Below are positions 1 to 9,471 of a stretch of DNA of 64,000 nt, piece after piece. A program made the translations under genes and the position numbers. The number at the start of each line of letters is the position of its first letter. Positions within the stretch are counted from its first letter, which is position 1. Where the stretch lies: the NCBI RefSeq assembly GCF_001953885.1, contig NZ_MQUS01000001.1:310001-374000 (forward strand), given 5' to 3'. The stretch comes from Streptomyces sp. IMTB 2501. Lineage in GTDB: Bacteria; Actinomycetota; Actinomycetes; Streptomycetales; Streptomycetaceae. The notes beneath the pieces were generated by a model. It ran no database searches. It saw only the letters and a list, made by a program, of their open reading frames with translations, and was not told where the DNA came from.

Positions 1-743
1 TCGATGACCTCCTTGAGCTTGTCGAACCAGAGCTGGTTCTCCGCGGCCGAGCCCAGCTGCCCGTAGAGCTTCTTGAGGCTGGGGTCCGTCTGGGCGGGGA
101 CGAACTCGTAGAAGCCGTTGAAGTGGTACGCGTGGTGCATGGCCACCAGCAGCTTGAGGCCCTTGGCGCGGATGGCCGTGGAGAAGAGCCGCAGCAGGTC
201 GAGCCCCGGGCCCTTGTTCACCGAGTTCCACTCGTTGACCTGGCTGTCCCACATGGAGAAGCCGTCGTGGTGCTCGGCGACCGGGCCGGCGAACCTGGCG
301 CCGGCGTCGACGAACAGCTGCACCCACTCGTCGGGGTCGAACTTCCCGCCAGCCGACTTCAGTTTCGGCGCGAACTTCACGAAGTCGCCCGCCAGGTCCT
401 GTGCCCCGTTGATGAAGTCGTGGTACGGCCAGGCCGACGGCTGGCCGTACGTCGCGATGTGGTGTTGGTTGGCGTTGCTGCCCGCCTGGTACATGTTCCG
501 CGGGTACCACTCGTTGTCGTAGGCGGGGACGCTGAAGACGCCCCAGTGGAAGTAGATCCCGAACTTCGCGTCCTGGAACCACTCCGGGGCCGGCGGGTGC
601 TGGTCGACCGAGTTCCAGTCGGGCGTATACGTGCTGGGTGCGGCCTGGGCGGTGCCGGCATCGAACACGCCTCCGGCAACGGCCGCTGCGGCGACGCAGG
701 TGGCACCGGCCAGGAAGTGGCGTCTGTTGATCGAACTCGACAT
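1..743 (-). CDS. alpha-L-fucosidase, GH29 (3' part outside window)
   Basis: The N-terminal 247 residues of a secreted GH29 exo-alpha-L-fucosidase, which removes terminal L-fucose from glycans outside the cell. The protein starts with a Tat/Sec-like leader (twin Arg in NRRHFLAG, then an Ala-rich stretch ending near residue 35). The GH29 signature regions follow: WFQDAKFGIYFHWG, the AEHHDGF block and an AFSTAIRAKG-type helix. The catalytic aspartate lies beyond the window edge. I chose the ATG at 743 because it gives the intact leader. It diverges from the L-fucose importer operon at 1176, which fits release of the sugar that operon imports. The family is clear; the exact linkage preference cannot be told from this part. 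Confidence 0.9.
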   Translation of the reverse strand, partial: MSSSINRRHFLAGATCVAAAAVAGGVFDAGTAQAAPSTYTPDWNSVDQHPPAPEWFQDAKFGIYFHWGVFSVPAYDNEWYPRNMYQAGSNANQHHIATYGQPSAWPYHDFINGAQDLAGDFVKFAPKLKSAGGKFDPDEWVQLFVDAGARFAGPVAEHHDGFSMWDSQVNEWNSVNKGPGLDLLRLFSTAIRAKGLKLLVAMHHAYHFNGFYEFVPAQTDPSLKKLYGQLGSAAENQLWFDKLKEVI

Positions 744-1175
744 GGAGACATCCCTGGTGCAGAAGGGGGAGGGGAATACAGGGCGTCGCTTGTTACGCAT
801 GAAGGTCGGCCATGTCTCCCCGGGATGTCAACCGGTGTGCAGGGATGAAAAGCGCTGAGTAGCAAGGGAGTTGGCTCTACTTGAGGCCAATCTGATGCGA
901 TTTGCGACTGTCCAGACATGGAATGTCTGTCAGGGGCTTCATGGCTCATTTGGATCAGCTAAACGCGAGGATTGATGGGATGGATCTGGCCTTCTGGGTG
1001 CCGGTCCGAAATCTCGGATGGGTCATGAGCTCGCATTATGATGCTTATTCGGCTGCGGGGTAGACAGGGCGGCAAGGGCGCACCTATAAACATCCCATCT
1101 CTTCCGGCACGGCGATACGCAGATGTCGTCGAGGCGAAACATCTCCCGCTACGGGACCGGCGCGAGGAAGCACCG
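744..1175. promoter_or_regulatory. divergent intergenic region of the fucose locus
   Basis: This 432-base stretch separates the fucosidase from the importer operon and must hold both promoters. I see no gene in it. The notable element is the inverted repeat at 913-929, listed separately. A purine-rich ribosome site (GAGGAAG) precedes the lipoprotein start at 1176. Confidence 0.6.
913..929. promoter_or_regulatory. candidate operator, 7-bp inverted repeat
   Basis: CAGACAT-GGA-ATGTCTG is a perfect 7-bp inverted repeat with a 3-base spacer, placed between the divergent fucosidase and importer genes. Size and position fit a GntR/FadR-type dimer site, and a GntR gene sits at the far end of the operon. 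The link to that regulator is inference. Confidence 0.45.
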
Positions 1176-2234
1176 ATGAGAGTCAGAACCGCCCTCTGTT
1201 CAGCCGTCTCCGTCCTGTCCGCCCTGACGTTGCTCAGCGCCTGCAGCAGCGGCTCCGGCACCGGGTCCGGCGGCGCGCCGCTCGTCGGCGTCGACTACCC
1301 GCGTTCCGACACCGACTTCTGGAACTCCTACATCAAGTACACGCCCCAGTACGGCAAGCAGCTGGGCATGGACCTGAAGACGACCAACTCGCAGAACGAC
1401 GTCGCCAAACTCACCGCCAACGCACAGACGTTCATCAGTCAGGGAGTCAAGGGGATCGTGATGGCCCCGCAGGACACTGCCGCCATCGCGCCCACCCTCG
1501 CGCAGCTGGAGGCGAAGAAGATCCCCGTCGTCACCGTCGACACCCGCCCCGACACCGGCAAGGTCTACATGGTCGTACGCGCCGACAACCGCGCCTATGG
1601 GGAGAAGGCCTGCCAGTACCTCGGCACAAAGCTCGGCGGCAAGGGCAAGGTCGTCATGCTTGAGGGCGACCTCTCCTCCATCAACGGCCGCGACCGCACC
1701 GAGGCGTTCAACGACTGTATGAAGAAGAACTACCCGGACATCAAGGTGTTCGGCGAGGCCACCAACTGGGACGGCGCGGTCGCCGCCCAGAAGCTGCAGA
1801 CCGACCTGACGGCCAACCCGGACATCAAGGGCGTCTACATGGAGGCCAGCTTCGCGCTGTCCGGCACGCTGCAAGTTCTGAAGCAGAAAGGCCTGTTGGC
1901 GGGTCCGAAGGACAAGAAGCACGTGTTCGTCGTGTCCAACGACGGCATCCCCGAGGAGCTCCAGTCCATCGCCGAGGGCAAGATCGACGCCACGGTCTCG
2001 CAGCCGGCCGACCTCTACGCCAAGTACGCCCTGTACTACGTCAAGGCCGCGATCGACGGGAAGACGTTCAAGCCCGGCAAGACCGACCACGACAGCGCCA
2101 TCATCCAGGTCCGCGACGGCGTGCTGGAGGACCAGCTCTCCGCCCCGCTCGTCACCGCCGACGGGGCCACCTACGGCGGCGTGCCCAGCGTCAAGAGCGA
2201 CGACAAGGCGCTGTGGGGCAACAACCTCGGCTGA
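1176..2234 (+). CDS. ABC importer sugar-binding lipoprotein (RbsB-like)
   Basis: A 352-residue extracellular solute-binding lipoprotein of the RbsB/XylF type (periplasmic-binding protein family 1 fold). A short charged start, a hydrophobic segment and the lipobox LSAC near residue 24 show a lipid-anchored export signal. The body has the two-lobe layout, including a GVKGIVMAPQD block and VVSNDGIPEE near the C-terminus. I chose the ATG at 1176 for its GAGGAAG ribosome site and immediate signal peptide; an upstream in-frame start at 1038 would add a non-signal extension. It is the first gene of the operon continuing to about 12.2 kb. The ligand is probably L-fucose or a related hexose by context. 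Confidence 0.9.
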   Translation: MRVRTALCSAVSVLSALTLLSACSSGSGTGSGGAPLVGVDYPRSDTDFWNSYIKYTPQYGKQLGMDLKTTNSQNDVAKLTANAQTFISQGVKGIVMAPQDTAAIAPTLAQLEAKKIPVVTVDTRPDTGKVYMVVRADNRAYGEKACQYLGTKLGGKGKVVMLEGDLSSINGRDRTEAFNDCMKKNYPDIKVFGEATNWDGAVAAQKLQTDLTANPDIKGVYMEASFALSGTLQVLKQKGLLAGPKDKKHVFVVSNDGIPEELQSIAEGKIDATVSQPADLYAKYALYYVKAAIDGKTFKPGKTDHDSAIIQVRDGVLEDQLSAPLVTADGATYGGVPSVKSDDKALWGNNLG

Positions 2235-2311
2235 TCCTCTGATTTCTCATCGGGACACAACGGTGATTCCACATCAGGAACGCAACGGCCCACGAAGACA
2301 AGGAGGTTGAG

Positions 2312-3874
2312 ATGAGCGACGGGGAGCGAGCAGTCACCCCCGCGCCCGCCCGGGCGGACGGCCGGCGGTCCCCCTCGGGCCCGCCCGTCGTCGAGGCGGC
2401 GGGCATAGTCAAACGATTCGGTCCGACGGTGGCCCTGAACGGCGCCCGGATCACCATCCGGCCCGGGGAGACCCACGCGCTGGTCGGCCGCAACGGAGCC
2501 GGCAAGTCGACCCTGGTGTCGGTCCTCACCGGCCTTCAGGCCCCCGACGAGGGAACGGTGACCTTCGGCGGCGAGCCGGCCCCCCGGCCCAGCGACCGTG
2601 ACGCCTGGCGGCAACGCGTGGCCTGCGTCTACCAGAAGTCGACCATCATCCCCGCACTGACCGTCGCCGAGAACCTCTTCCTGAACCGGCACGACCACGG
2701 ACACAGCCGGCTCATCAGCTGGCAGGCCACCCGTCGCCGCGCACGGGACCTGCTGTCGGCCTGGTCGGTGGACGTCGACCCGCAGACCCCGGCCGGTGAT
2801 CTGAGCGTCGAGCAGCGGCAGTTCGTCGAGATCGCCCGCGCGCTGTCCTTCGGGGCCCGGTTCATCATCCTCGACGAGCCGACCGCCCAACTCGACGGTG
2901 CGGCCATCAACCGCCTCTTCGACCGTATTCGCGACCTGCAACGCCAGGGCGTGACCTTTCTGTTCATCAGCCACCACCTCCAGGAGATCTACGAGATCTG
3001 CGACATGGTGACGGTGTTCCGAGACGCCCGGCACATCGTGACCGCACCGGTCGCGGACCTTCCCCGCGCCGACCTCGTCGCCGCCATGACCGGCGAGGCG
3101 GCGACCGACCGGCGCGAGGAACGCACGAGAGCCCTCGCCCCCGGTGCCACGGCCGCACTGAGCGTCCGTGCTCTGCGGGGCGACGCGTACGACGACGTCA
3201 GCTTCCAGATCGCGGCCGGCGAGATCGTCGGCCTCGCGGGGGCTGCCGGCAGCGGTCGTACCGAGGTCGCCGAGACCGTCGTAGGGCTTCGGGCGGCAGC
3301 GGCGGGCGAGGTGGAGATCGCCGGGAGGCGGCCCCGGCCGGGCAGCGTGCCCGCCGCGCTCGCCGCAGGTGCCGGGTTCGTCCCCCAGGACCGGCACCAC
3401 CAGGGCTTCGTTCCCGACATGTCGATCGCGGACAACGCCACCCTGTCCGTTCCCCGCAGGCTCGGCCAGGGCGGGTTCCTCAGCCGCAGCCGCCGCGACC
3501 GGCTCGCCGAGGGCATGATCGAGAACCTCGCGATCAAGACTCCCGGTCCCGAACTGCCCGTCTCCGCACTGTCCGGAGGCAACCAGCAGAAGGTCGTCAT
3601 GGCCCGCGCCCTCGCCGACGACCCCCGGCTGCTTGTTCTGATCAACCCGACCGCGGGCGTGGACGTGCGCTCCAAGGAGTTCCTCCTCGACAAGGTCGAG
3701 GAGACCGCGGCCACCGGAACCGGAGTGCTCATCGCCTCCGACGAACTCGACGACCTGCACATGTGCGACCGGGTCCTGGTGATGTTCCGGGGCCGTGTGA
3801 CCTCAGAGATCGCCCGCGGCTGGCACGACCACGACCTCGTGGCCGCGATGGAAGGAGTGGACCTGCATGCCTGA
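2312..3874 (+). CDS. sugar ABC importer ATPase, double domain (RbsA-like)
   Basis: A 520-residue cytosolic ATPase with two fused ABC domains, as in RbsA/MglA/XylG. The N-terminal half has a normal Walker A (GRNGAGKS, about residue 70), a signature reading LSVEQRQ, and Walker B ILDEPTA. The C-terminal half has a degenerate Walker A (GAAGSGRTE), the signature LSGGNQQK, and LINPTAGVD in place of a Walker B ending in E; this asymmetry is normal for the family. The ribosome site AGGAGG lies just upstream. The stop overlaps the permease start by 8 bases, indicating translational coupling. It powers uptake of the sugar bound by the product of 1176-2234. Confidence 0.93.
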   Translation: MSDGERAVTPAPARADGRRSPSGPPVVEAAGIVKRFGPTVALNGARITIRPGETHALVGRNGAGKSTLVSVLTGLQAPDEGTVTFGGEPAPRPSDRDAWRQRVACVYQKSTIIPALTVAENLFLNRHDHGHSRLISWQATRRRARDLLSAWSVDVDPQTPAGDLSVEQRQFVEIARALSFGARFIILDEPTAQLDGAAINRLFDRIRDLQRQGVTFLFISHHLQEIYEICDMVTVFRDARHIVTAPVADLPRADLVAAMTGEAATDRREERTRALAPGATAALSVRALRGDAYDDVSFQIAAGEIVGLAGAAGSGRTEVAETVVGLRAAAAGEVEIAGRRPRPGSVPAALAAGAGFVPQDRHHQGFVPDMSIADNATLSVPRRLGQGGFLSRSRRDRLAEGMIENLAIKTPGPELPVSALSGGNQQKVVMARALADDPRLLVLINPTAGVDVRSKEFLLDKVEETAATGTGVLIASDELDDLHMCDRVLVMFRGRVTSEIARGWHDHDLVAAMEGVDLHA

Positions 3875-4919
3875 AGTGATGCCTGAAACTACCCTCGCGG
3901 ACACCGCCGCCAACGGCGCGGAGCCGGCGCCCGGGCGGACCGTGCTGCTCGGCGGCCGGATACCCCTGGCCTGGCTGCGCGACCTCGCGCTCGTCCCGGC
4001 CATCGTGGTCATCGCGATCGTCGGCCAGATCGTCAACCCGGTCTTCCTGCAGGCCGACAACCTCCTCAACGTCCTGCAGACCATGTCCGAGATGGCCCTG
4101 CTGGTCCTCGCGCAGACGATGATCCTGATCGTCAAGAAGATGGACCTGTCGCTTGAGTCCACCATGGGCCTCGCGCCCGGCGTCGCGGCCTGGCTGGTCG
4201 TGCCGGCCGGAGCGGGCCACGGACTCGGACTGCTCCCCGGCGCGTGGTCCGTTCCCGTGACCCTGGCCGTGGGCGCGGTCGTCGGCGTGATCAACGCCCT
4301 GCTGATCATCCGCTTCGGCCTCAACGGCTTCATCGTCACCCTCGGCATGCTGATCGTCCTGCGCGGTGTCCTCACCGGCATCTCCGGCGGCCAGACCTTC
4401 TTCCAGCTGCCGGAGTCGATGCTCTACCTCGGCACCGCCGAATGGTTCGGGATGCCCGCGTCCATCTGGGTCTGCCTGGTGCTGTTCGCCGTCGCGATCG
4501 TGGTGCTCGGCTGGACCAGCTTCGGCCGCTCGCTGTACGCCATCGGCGGCAACATCGACGCCGCGAAGGCGGCCGGCATCCGCACCGACCGGGTGCTGTG
4601 GATCGTCATCGTCACCGGCAGCGTCCTCGCCGCCCTCGCCGGACTGATGCTCTCCGGACGCCTCGCCTCGGTCGCCTCGGCGCAGGGCAACGGCTACATC
4701 TTCACCGTCTTCGCCGCCGCCGTCATCGGCGGGATCAGCCTGAACGGCGGCAAGGGCACCATGTTCGGGGCGTTCAGCGGCATCCTGCTGCTCTTCATGA
4801 TCCAGAACGTGCTCACGCTGGCCGGTGTCCCCGCCCAGTGGATCGGTGCCCTCAACGGCCTGATCATCCTGGTCGCCCTGACCATCTCGCGGATCACCGG
4901 CGGCAAGGTCCAGGAGTGA
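3867..4919 (+). CDS. sugar ABC importer permease (RbsC-like)
   Basis: A 350-residue integral membrane protein of the RbsC/XylH permease family (BPD_transp_2). About 8-10 hydrophobic segments are visible from residue 35 on. Family landmarks are LAQTMILIVKKMDLSLE early, RFGLNGFIVTLGML in the middle, and AVIGGISLNGGKGTM followed by a hydrophobic end. The ATG at 3867 lies inside the end of the ATPase gene. It forms the transmembrane channel of the importer. The C-terminus is followed by 96 bases without a gene before the dehydratase. Confidence 0.92.
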   Translation: MPEVMPETTLADTAANGAEPAPGRTVLLGGRIPLAWLRDLALVPAIVVIAIVGQIVNPVFLQADNLLNVLQTMSEMALLVLAQTMILIVKKMDLSLESTMGLAPGVAAWLVVPAGAGHGLGLLPGAWSVPVTLAVGAVVGVINALLIIRFGLNGFIVTLGMLIVLRGVLTGISGGQTFFQLPESMLYLGTAEWFGMPASIWVCLVLFAVAIVVLGWTSFGRSLYAIGGNIDAAKAAGIRTDRVLWIVIVTGSVLAALAGLMLSGRLASVASAQGNGYIFTVFAAAVIGGISLNGGKGTMFGAFSGILLLFMIQNVLTLAGVPAQWIGALNGLIILVALTISRITGGKVQE

Positions 4920-5015
4920 ATGCGGCGGCCGTCCAGGCCACCCGGCATCCTCCGCCGCACCCCCATCTCGCCGCAAGGGGCCGTATCGCCCCCGCACCTC
5001 ACAGGAGTTGCCGCC

Positions 5016-6350
5016 ATGTCATCCGCCCTGTCCGCTTCCGTGTCCGCTGCCCGTATCACCGCCCTGGACGTGCTGGACGTGCGGTTCCCGACGTCCGAGC
5101 ACCTGGACGGGTCGGACGCGATGAACCCCGAACCCGACTACTCCGCCGCCTACGTCGTCCTGCGCACCGACGCCGGCGACGGCCTGGAGGGCCACGCCCT
5201 GGCCTTCACCACCGGCCGCGGCAACGACGTGCAGGCCGCCGCCATCACCGCCCTCGCCCCGTACGTGGTGGGCCTGTCGGTCGACGAAGTCTGCGCCGAC
5301 CTCGGCACGTTCTCCCGCTCCCTCGTTCACGACCCGCAACTGCGCTGGCTGGGACCGGAGAAGGGTGCCATCCACATGGCCACCGGCGCGGTCGTGAACG
5401 CCGCCTGGGACCTGGCCGCCAAGCGGGCCGGCAAGCCCGTGTGGCGCTTCCTCGGCGAGATGCCACCCGAGGACCTGGTCGCGCAGGTCGACTTCCGCTG
5501 GCTGTCCGACGCCCTCAGCCCCGATGAGGCACTCCAGATCCTGAGCCGCGCCGAGCCCGGCCGCGAACAGCGCATCGGCCGCCTGCTCGACCAGGGCTAC
5601 CCCGCCTACACCACCACCCCCGGCTGGCTCGGCTACTCCGACGAGAAGCTGGCCCGCCTGGCCCGTGAGGCCGTCGCCGACGGCTTCACCCAGATCAAGC
5701 TGAAGGTCGGCGCGTCCCTGGAGGACGACGTACGGCGCATGCGCACCGCCCGCGAGACGGTCGGCGACGGCATCCGCATCGCGGTGGACGCCAACCAGAG
5801 ATGGGACGTCCAGGCCGCGATCGACTGGATGCACGCCCTGGCCCCCTACCAGCCGTACTGGATCGAGGAGCCCACCTCACCGGACGACATCCTCGGCCAC
5901 GCCGCCGTGCGCAGGGCCGTCAGCCCCATCAAGGTCGCCACCGGCGAGCACATCGCCAACCGCGTCGTCTTCAAGCAGCTCCTCCAGGCCGGCGCGGTGG
6001 ACATCGTGCAGATCGACTCCGCGCGGGTCGGGGGCGTCAACGAGAACATCGCGATCCTGCTGCTCGCCGCGAAGTTCGGCGTCCCGGTCTGTCCGCACGC
6101 GGGTGGCGTGGGCCTGTGCGAGATGGTGCAGCACCTGTCGATGTTCGACTACGTCGCGGTCTCCGGCACGACAGAGGACCGTGTCATCGAGTACGTCGAC
6201 CACCTGCACGAGCACTTCGTCGACCCGGTGCGCATCGTCGACGGCCACTACCTGGCGCCGACACTGCCCGGGCTGAGCGCGCAGATGCACCCCGCGTCCC
6301 TCAAGGAGTACGCCTACCCCGACGGCCCCGTCTGGACCGCCCGTGTCTGA
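5016..6350 (+). CDS. fucD: L-fuconate dehydratase (enolase superfamily)
   Basis: A 444-residue enolase-superfamily enzyme that dehydrates L-fuconate to 2-keto-3-deoxy-L-fuconate in the cytosol. The family is recognised from the N-terminal [10 protein letters not shown] loop, the [10 protein letters not shown] block, the KLKVG lysine pair, DANQRW, the metal ligands at EEP and GEH, and the catalytic HAGGVGL histidine. Length matches characterised FucD, which is reported to be promiscuous and to accept L-galactonate and D-arabinonate. I chose the ATG at 5016, preceded by AGGAG at 5003, over an in-frame upstream ATG at 4920. The lactonase start overlaps its end by 8 bases. Confidence 0.93.
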   Translation: MSSALSASVSAARITALDVLDVRFPTSEHLDGSDAMNPEPDYSAAYVVLRTDAGDGLEGHALAFTTGRGNDVQAAAITALAPYVVGLSVDEVCADLGTFSRSLVHDPQLRWLGPEKGAIHMATGAVVNAAWDLAAKRAGKPVWRFLGEMPPEDLVAQVDFRWLSDALSPDEALQILSRAEPGREQRIGRLLDQGYPAYTTTPGWLGYSDEKLARLAREAVADGFTQIKLKVGASLEDDVRRMRTARETVGDGIRIAVDANQRWDVQAAIDWMHALAPYQPYWIEEPTSPDDILGHAAVRRAVSPIKVATGEHIANRVVFKQLLQAGAVDIVQIDSARVGGVNENIAILLLAAKFGVPVCPHAGGVGLCEMVQHLSMFDYVAVSGTTEDRVIEYVDHLHEHFVDPVRIVDGHYLAPTLPGLSAQMHPASLKEYAYPDGPVWTARV

Positions 6351-7245
6351 GGCCCAGGCCCTCGTCGACGCCCACCACCACGTCTGGGACCTGGACGTCC
6401 GGCCGCAGCCCTGGCTGGACGAGCCCGCGCACGAGCCGATCCGCCGCAGCTTCAGCTCGCACGCCTTGCGATCGTCCGCGACCCGGCCGATCGCCGGACG
6501 ACGGCTGACGAGCACGGTGGTCGTCCAGTGCGTCGCGTCCGTGCCCGAGACGCGCGACCTCCTCGCCCTGGCCGACAGCGACCCGCTGATCGGCGCCGTG
6601 GTCGGCTGGGCGGACCTGACGTCCCCCGCGATCGGCGACGTACTCGACGACCTGCGGACCGGGCACGCGGGCCGGTACCTGCGGGCCCTGCGCCACCTCG
6701 TGCAGGGCGAGCCCGATCCGCACTGGCTCCAACGACCGGACGTGGAAAGGGGGTTGGCTGCGGTCGGGGCGCGCGGGCTCGGATACGACGTGCTGATCCG
6801 CAGCCACCAGCTCCCGCAGGCGATCCGTCTCGCGGAACGGCTCCCCGAGCTGCCGCTCGTCCTGGACCACGCCGGCAAACCACCGCTCGCCGGGCGGGAC
6901 CTCACCGACTGGACCCGGCTGGTACGCGCACTGGCCAGGCATCCCCAGGTCCGCTGCAAGGTGTCGGGCCTGATCACGGAGGCCGACCACGAGAAGTGGA
7001 CCATCGACGACATCCGCCCCGTGTGGGACGTCCTGCTCTCCGCCTTCGGTCCCCACCGGCTGATGTTCGGCTCCGACTGGCCGGTCTGCCTCCTCGCCGC
7101 CGGATGGAACCGGTGGGCCGCCACCGTCGAGGAACTCCTGGACGGCTGCTCCGGCACCGAGATCCACGCGATGCTCGCCGGCACCGCGACCGCCTTCTAC
7201 CACCTGACCCCCGCCCCCACGAAGGAGGGGACACCGTGCTCCTGA
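6343..7245 (+). CDS. amidohydrolase, probable L-fucono-1,5-lactonase
   Basis: A 300-residue metal-dependent amidohydrolase_2 family protein with a GTG start overlapping the fucD stop. The metal-binding [10 protein letters not shown] motif is near residue 8, and the later strands carry [12 protein letters not shown] and the terminal FGSDWP aspartate, in the usual order. In L-fucose oxidation this family opens the lactone made by the dehydrogenase, giving L-fuconate. Position between fucD and a mutarotase supports that role. Other sugar-acid lactones are possible substrates. Confidence 0.87.
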   Translation: MSEAQALVDAHHHVWDLDVRPQPWLDEPAHEPIRRSFSSHALRSSATRPIAGRRLTSTVVVQCVASVPETRDLLALADSDPLIGAVVGWADLTSPAIGDVLDDLRTGHAGRYLRALRHLVQGEPDPHWLQRPDVERGLAAVGARGLGYDVLIRSHQLPQAIRLAERLPELPLVLDHAGKPPLAGRDLTDWTRLVRALARHPQVRCKVSGLITEADHEKWTIDDIRPVWDVLLSAFGPHRLMFGSDWPVCLLAAGWNRWAATVEELLDGCSGTEIHAMLAGTATAFYHLTPAPTKEGTPCS

Positions 7246-7673
7246 CGGAACTGCTGCACCCAGGGATCCTCGAATCGCTGGCCGGAGCCGGCCACGGATC
7301 GCGCGTCCTGCTCGCGGACGGCCACTACCCCGCGAGCACCGCCACCGGCGAGCGCGCCCGGACCGTCCACCTCAACCTGGCCCCCGGCCTGCTCGACGTC
7401 ACCACCGTGCTCGACGTCCTGCTGCGCGCCCTGCCCGCCGAGGCGGCCCACGTCATGGTGCCGCCCGAGGGCGAACCGGAACCGCCCGCCAACGCCGAGT
7501 ACCGCTCGATGCTGGCGCCCCTCCCGGTCGACACGCTCGGCCGCTTCGAGTTCTACGACGCCGCCCGCTCGCCCGACCTGGCGCTGACGATCGTCACCGC
7601 CGACACCCGTACCTACGCCAACCTGCTGCTGACCATCGGCGTCCGCGCTGAAGGGACCCTGACGACACGATGA
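7236..7673 (+). CDS. RbsD/FucU-family sugar mutarotase
   Basis: A 145-residue cytosolic protein of the RbsD/FucU family, which interconverts alpha and beta anomers of imported sugars. The family hallmark is the N-terminal GHGSRVLLADGHYPA segment containing the catalytic histidine; a conserved tyrosine (FEFYDAAR) and a C-terminal TYANLLLTIGV block follow. The GTG start at 7236 follows GGAGGGG and overlaps the lactonase end. In this operon it would supply the anomer used by the sugar dehydrogenase at 11170. Confidence 0.87.
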   Translation: MLLTELLHPGILESLAGAGHGSRVLLADGHYPASTATGERARTVHLNLAPGLLDVTTVLDVLLRALPAEAAHVMVPPEGEPEPPANAEYRSMLAPLPVDTLGRFEFYDAARSPDLALTIVTADTRTYANLLLTIGVRAEGTLTTR

Positions 7674-8713
7674 CCCTCGCCGTCCGCTACACATCCGCCC
7701 GCACCCTGGACACGGCTCCCGCGACCGGTGCGCCACCTGGTCCGGGAGAGGTGGAGCTGGCTCCCGCCTACGTCGGTATCTGCGGCACCGACCTGCACAT
7801 CTTCCACGGCGACATGGACGCCCGGGTCCACACGCCCGCCGTTCTGGGGCACGAGATGTCCGGCCGGGTCGTGCGGGTCGGGCCGGGAGTGGAGGGCTGG
7901 CGGGCCGGCGACGCGGTCACCGTGATGCCACTGCGCTGGGACGGCACCTGCCCGGCCTGCCGCGCCGGGCATCAGCACATCTGCCAGCACCTGGACTTCA
8001 TCGGCATCGACTCCCCGGGCGCGATGCAGCAGCGCTGGACGGTGCCCGCCGCCACCCTGATCCGGCTGCCGGACTCCCTCGCCCTGGACCGGGCCGCGCT
8101 CGTCGAGCCGACGGCGGTGGCCGTGCACGACGTGGGCCGGGCGAAGGTCGCCGAGGGCGAGAAGGCCGTGGTGGTCGGTGGCGGGCCGGTCGGTGTGCTG
8201 ATCGCGCTGGTCGCACGGGCCGCGGGTGCCGAGGTGCGGGTGGTGGAGCCGAGCGCCCACCGTCGGCTGCTGGCCGAGCAGTTGGGGCTGACCGTCTGGG
8301 ACCCGGCCGCGGACGACATCGGCGCCCTGGTCGACGCGTGGACGCGGGACGCGGGTGCGGATGTCGCCTTCGAGGTGTCCGGCGCGACGGGCGGCGTGGA
8401 CACGGCCGTCGACGTGCTGGGCGTACGCGGCCGTCTCTGCCTCGTCGCCATCCACCCCCGCCCCCGCGAGGTGAACCTGCACCGGTTCTTCTGGCGCGAA
8501 CTCACCCTGGTGGGCGCCCGGTTGTACGACCGTGGCGACTTCGAGAGCGCGGTGACCCTGGTCGCGGACGGCACGATCCCGGCCGAGCGCCTCATCAGCA
8601 AGGTCGTCCCCCTCACGCAGGCACCGGCCGCGTTCGAGGCCCTGGAGGGCGGCGGTGACGTGATGAAGATCCTCGTGGACTGCACCGACACCACCGAGGG
8701 AGCGGCCGCATGA
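7670..8713 (+). CDS. zinc-dependent alcohol dehydrogenase (MDR family)
   Basis: A 347-residue medium-chain dehydrogenase. The catalytic zinc ligands are visible as Cys in GICGTDLH and His-Glu in GHEMSG. The structural-zinc lobe is CPACRAGHQHIC, in which the first of the four usual cysteines is replaced. The Rossmann motif is VVGGGPVGV. It overlaps its neighbours by 4 bases on both sides, so it belongs to the pathway. Its substrate is not shown by the sequence. The KduD-type gene that follows suggests C5 oxidation of a 2-keto-3-deoxy-L-galactonate-like intermediate; direct oxidation of a sugar or sugar acid is an alternative. Confidence 0.85.
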   Translation: MTLAVRYTSARTLDTAPATGAPPGPGEVELAPAYVGICGTDLHIFHGDMDARVHTPAVLGHEMSGRVVRVGPGVEGWRAGDAVTVMPLRWDGTCPACRAGHQHICQHLDFIGIDSPGAMQQRWTVPAATLIRLPDSLALDRAALVEPTAVAVHDVGRAKVAEGEKAVVVGGGPVGVLIALVARAAGAEVRVVEPSAHRRLLAEQLGLTVWDPAADDIGALVDAWTRDAGADVAFEVSGATGGVDTAVDVLGVRGRLCLVAIHPRPREVNLHRFFWRELTLVGARLYDRGDFESAVTLVADGTIPAERLISKVVPLTQAPAAFEALEGGGDVMKILVDCTDTTEGAAA

Positions 8714-9471
8714 CCGCCTTCGACCTCACCGGGAGGCTCGCCGTCGTCACCGGGGCTCGGCGCGGTATCGGCCGGGCCATGGCCCGCGCGCTGGCCGAGG
8801 CCGGCGCGGACGTCATCGGGGTGAGCGCCGCGCTGGAGGAGTCCGGCAGCGCGGTGGAGAAGGACGTGCACGCCGCGGGCCGTTCCTTCGAGGCGATCCG
8901 GACCGACTTCGCCGACCCCGCCGCCGTACGAGCCCTGGGCGCGGACCTCGCCCGACGCGAGCGCCCGGTGGACATCCTGGTCAACAACGCGGGCACGATC
9001 CGCCGCGCTCCGGCCGCCGAACACACCGACGCAGACTGGGAGTTGGTGCTCCAGGTCAACCTCAACGCGCAGTTCGCGCTGACCCGGGCGGTCGGCGGTG
9101 CGATGGTGGCCCGCGGCGAAGGGAAGGTCATCTTCACGGCGTCGCTGCTGAGTTTCCAGGGCGGCATCACCGTGCCCGGATACACCGCAGCCAAGCACGG
9201 CATCGCCGGTCTGACCAAGGCGCTGGCCAACGAGTGGGCGCCGCACGGGGTGAACGTCAACGCCCTCGCGCCCGGCTACATCGCCACCGACAACACCCAG
9301 GCCCTGCGGGACGACCCGGTGCGCAGCAAGGCGATCCTGGACCGGATCCCGGCCGGCCGCTGGGGCGGCGGCGACGACCTGGCGGGCGCCACGGTCTTCC
9401 TCGCCTCGGACGCCGCCGCCTACGTCCACGGCGTCGTCCTGCCCGTCGACGGCGGATGGCTCGGCCGGTGA
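8710..9471 (+). CDS. kduD: KduD-type 2-dehydro-3-deoxy-gluconate 5-dehydrogenase (SDR)
   Basis: A 253-residue short-chain dehydrogenase with the cofactor motif TGARRGIGR near residue 15, NNAG, the Ser in ASLLSFQGGI and the YTAAK catalytic pair. The run NALAPGYIATDNTQ, then ILDRIPAGRWG and the final VDGGWLGR match KduD of pectin catabolism very closely. KduD interconverts 2,5-diketo-3-deoxygluconate and 2-keto-3-deoxygluconate (KDG) with NAD(H). The gene overlaps both neighbours by 4 bases. Without the KDG kinase downstream one could call it 2-keto-3-deoxy-L-fuconate dehydrogenase, which remains possible. Confidence 0.85.
   Translation: MTAFDLTGRLAVVTGARRGIGRAMARALAEAGADVIGVSAALEESGSAVEKDVHAAGRSFEAIRTDFADPAAVRALGADLARRERPVDILVNNAGTIRRAPAAEHTDADWELVLQVNLNAQFALTRAVGGAMVARGEGKVIFTASLLSFQGGITVPGYTAAKHGIAGLTKALANEWAPHGVNVNALAPGYIATDNTQALRDDPVRSKAILDRIPAGRWGGGDDLAGATVFLASDAAAYVHGVVLPVDGGWLGR

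Noticed and set aside
2171..3760. 529-codon minus-strand frame opposite the double-domain ATPase
   Set aside because: The plus strand encodes a complete, motif-rich ATPase; the antisense frame has no recognisable domain.
3729..4997. Long minus-strand frame opposite the permease
   Set aside because: Asp/Gly/Glu-rich sequence typical of antisense frames in high-GC genes; no family similarity.
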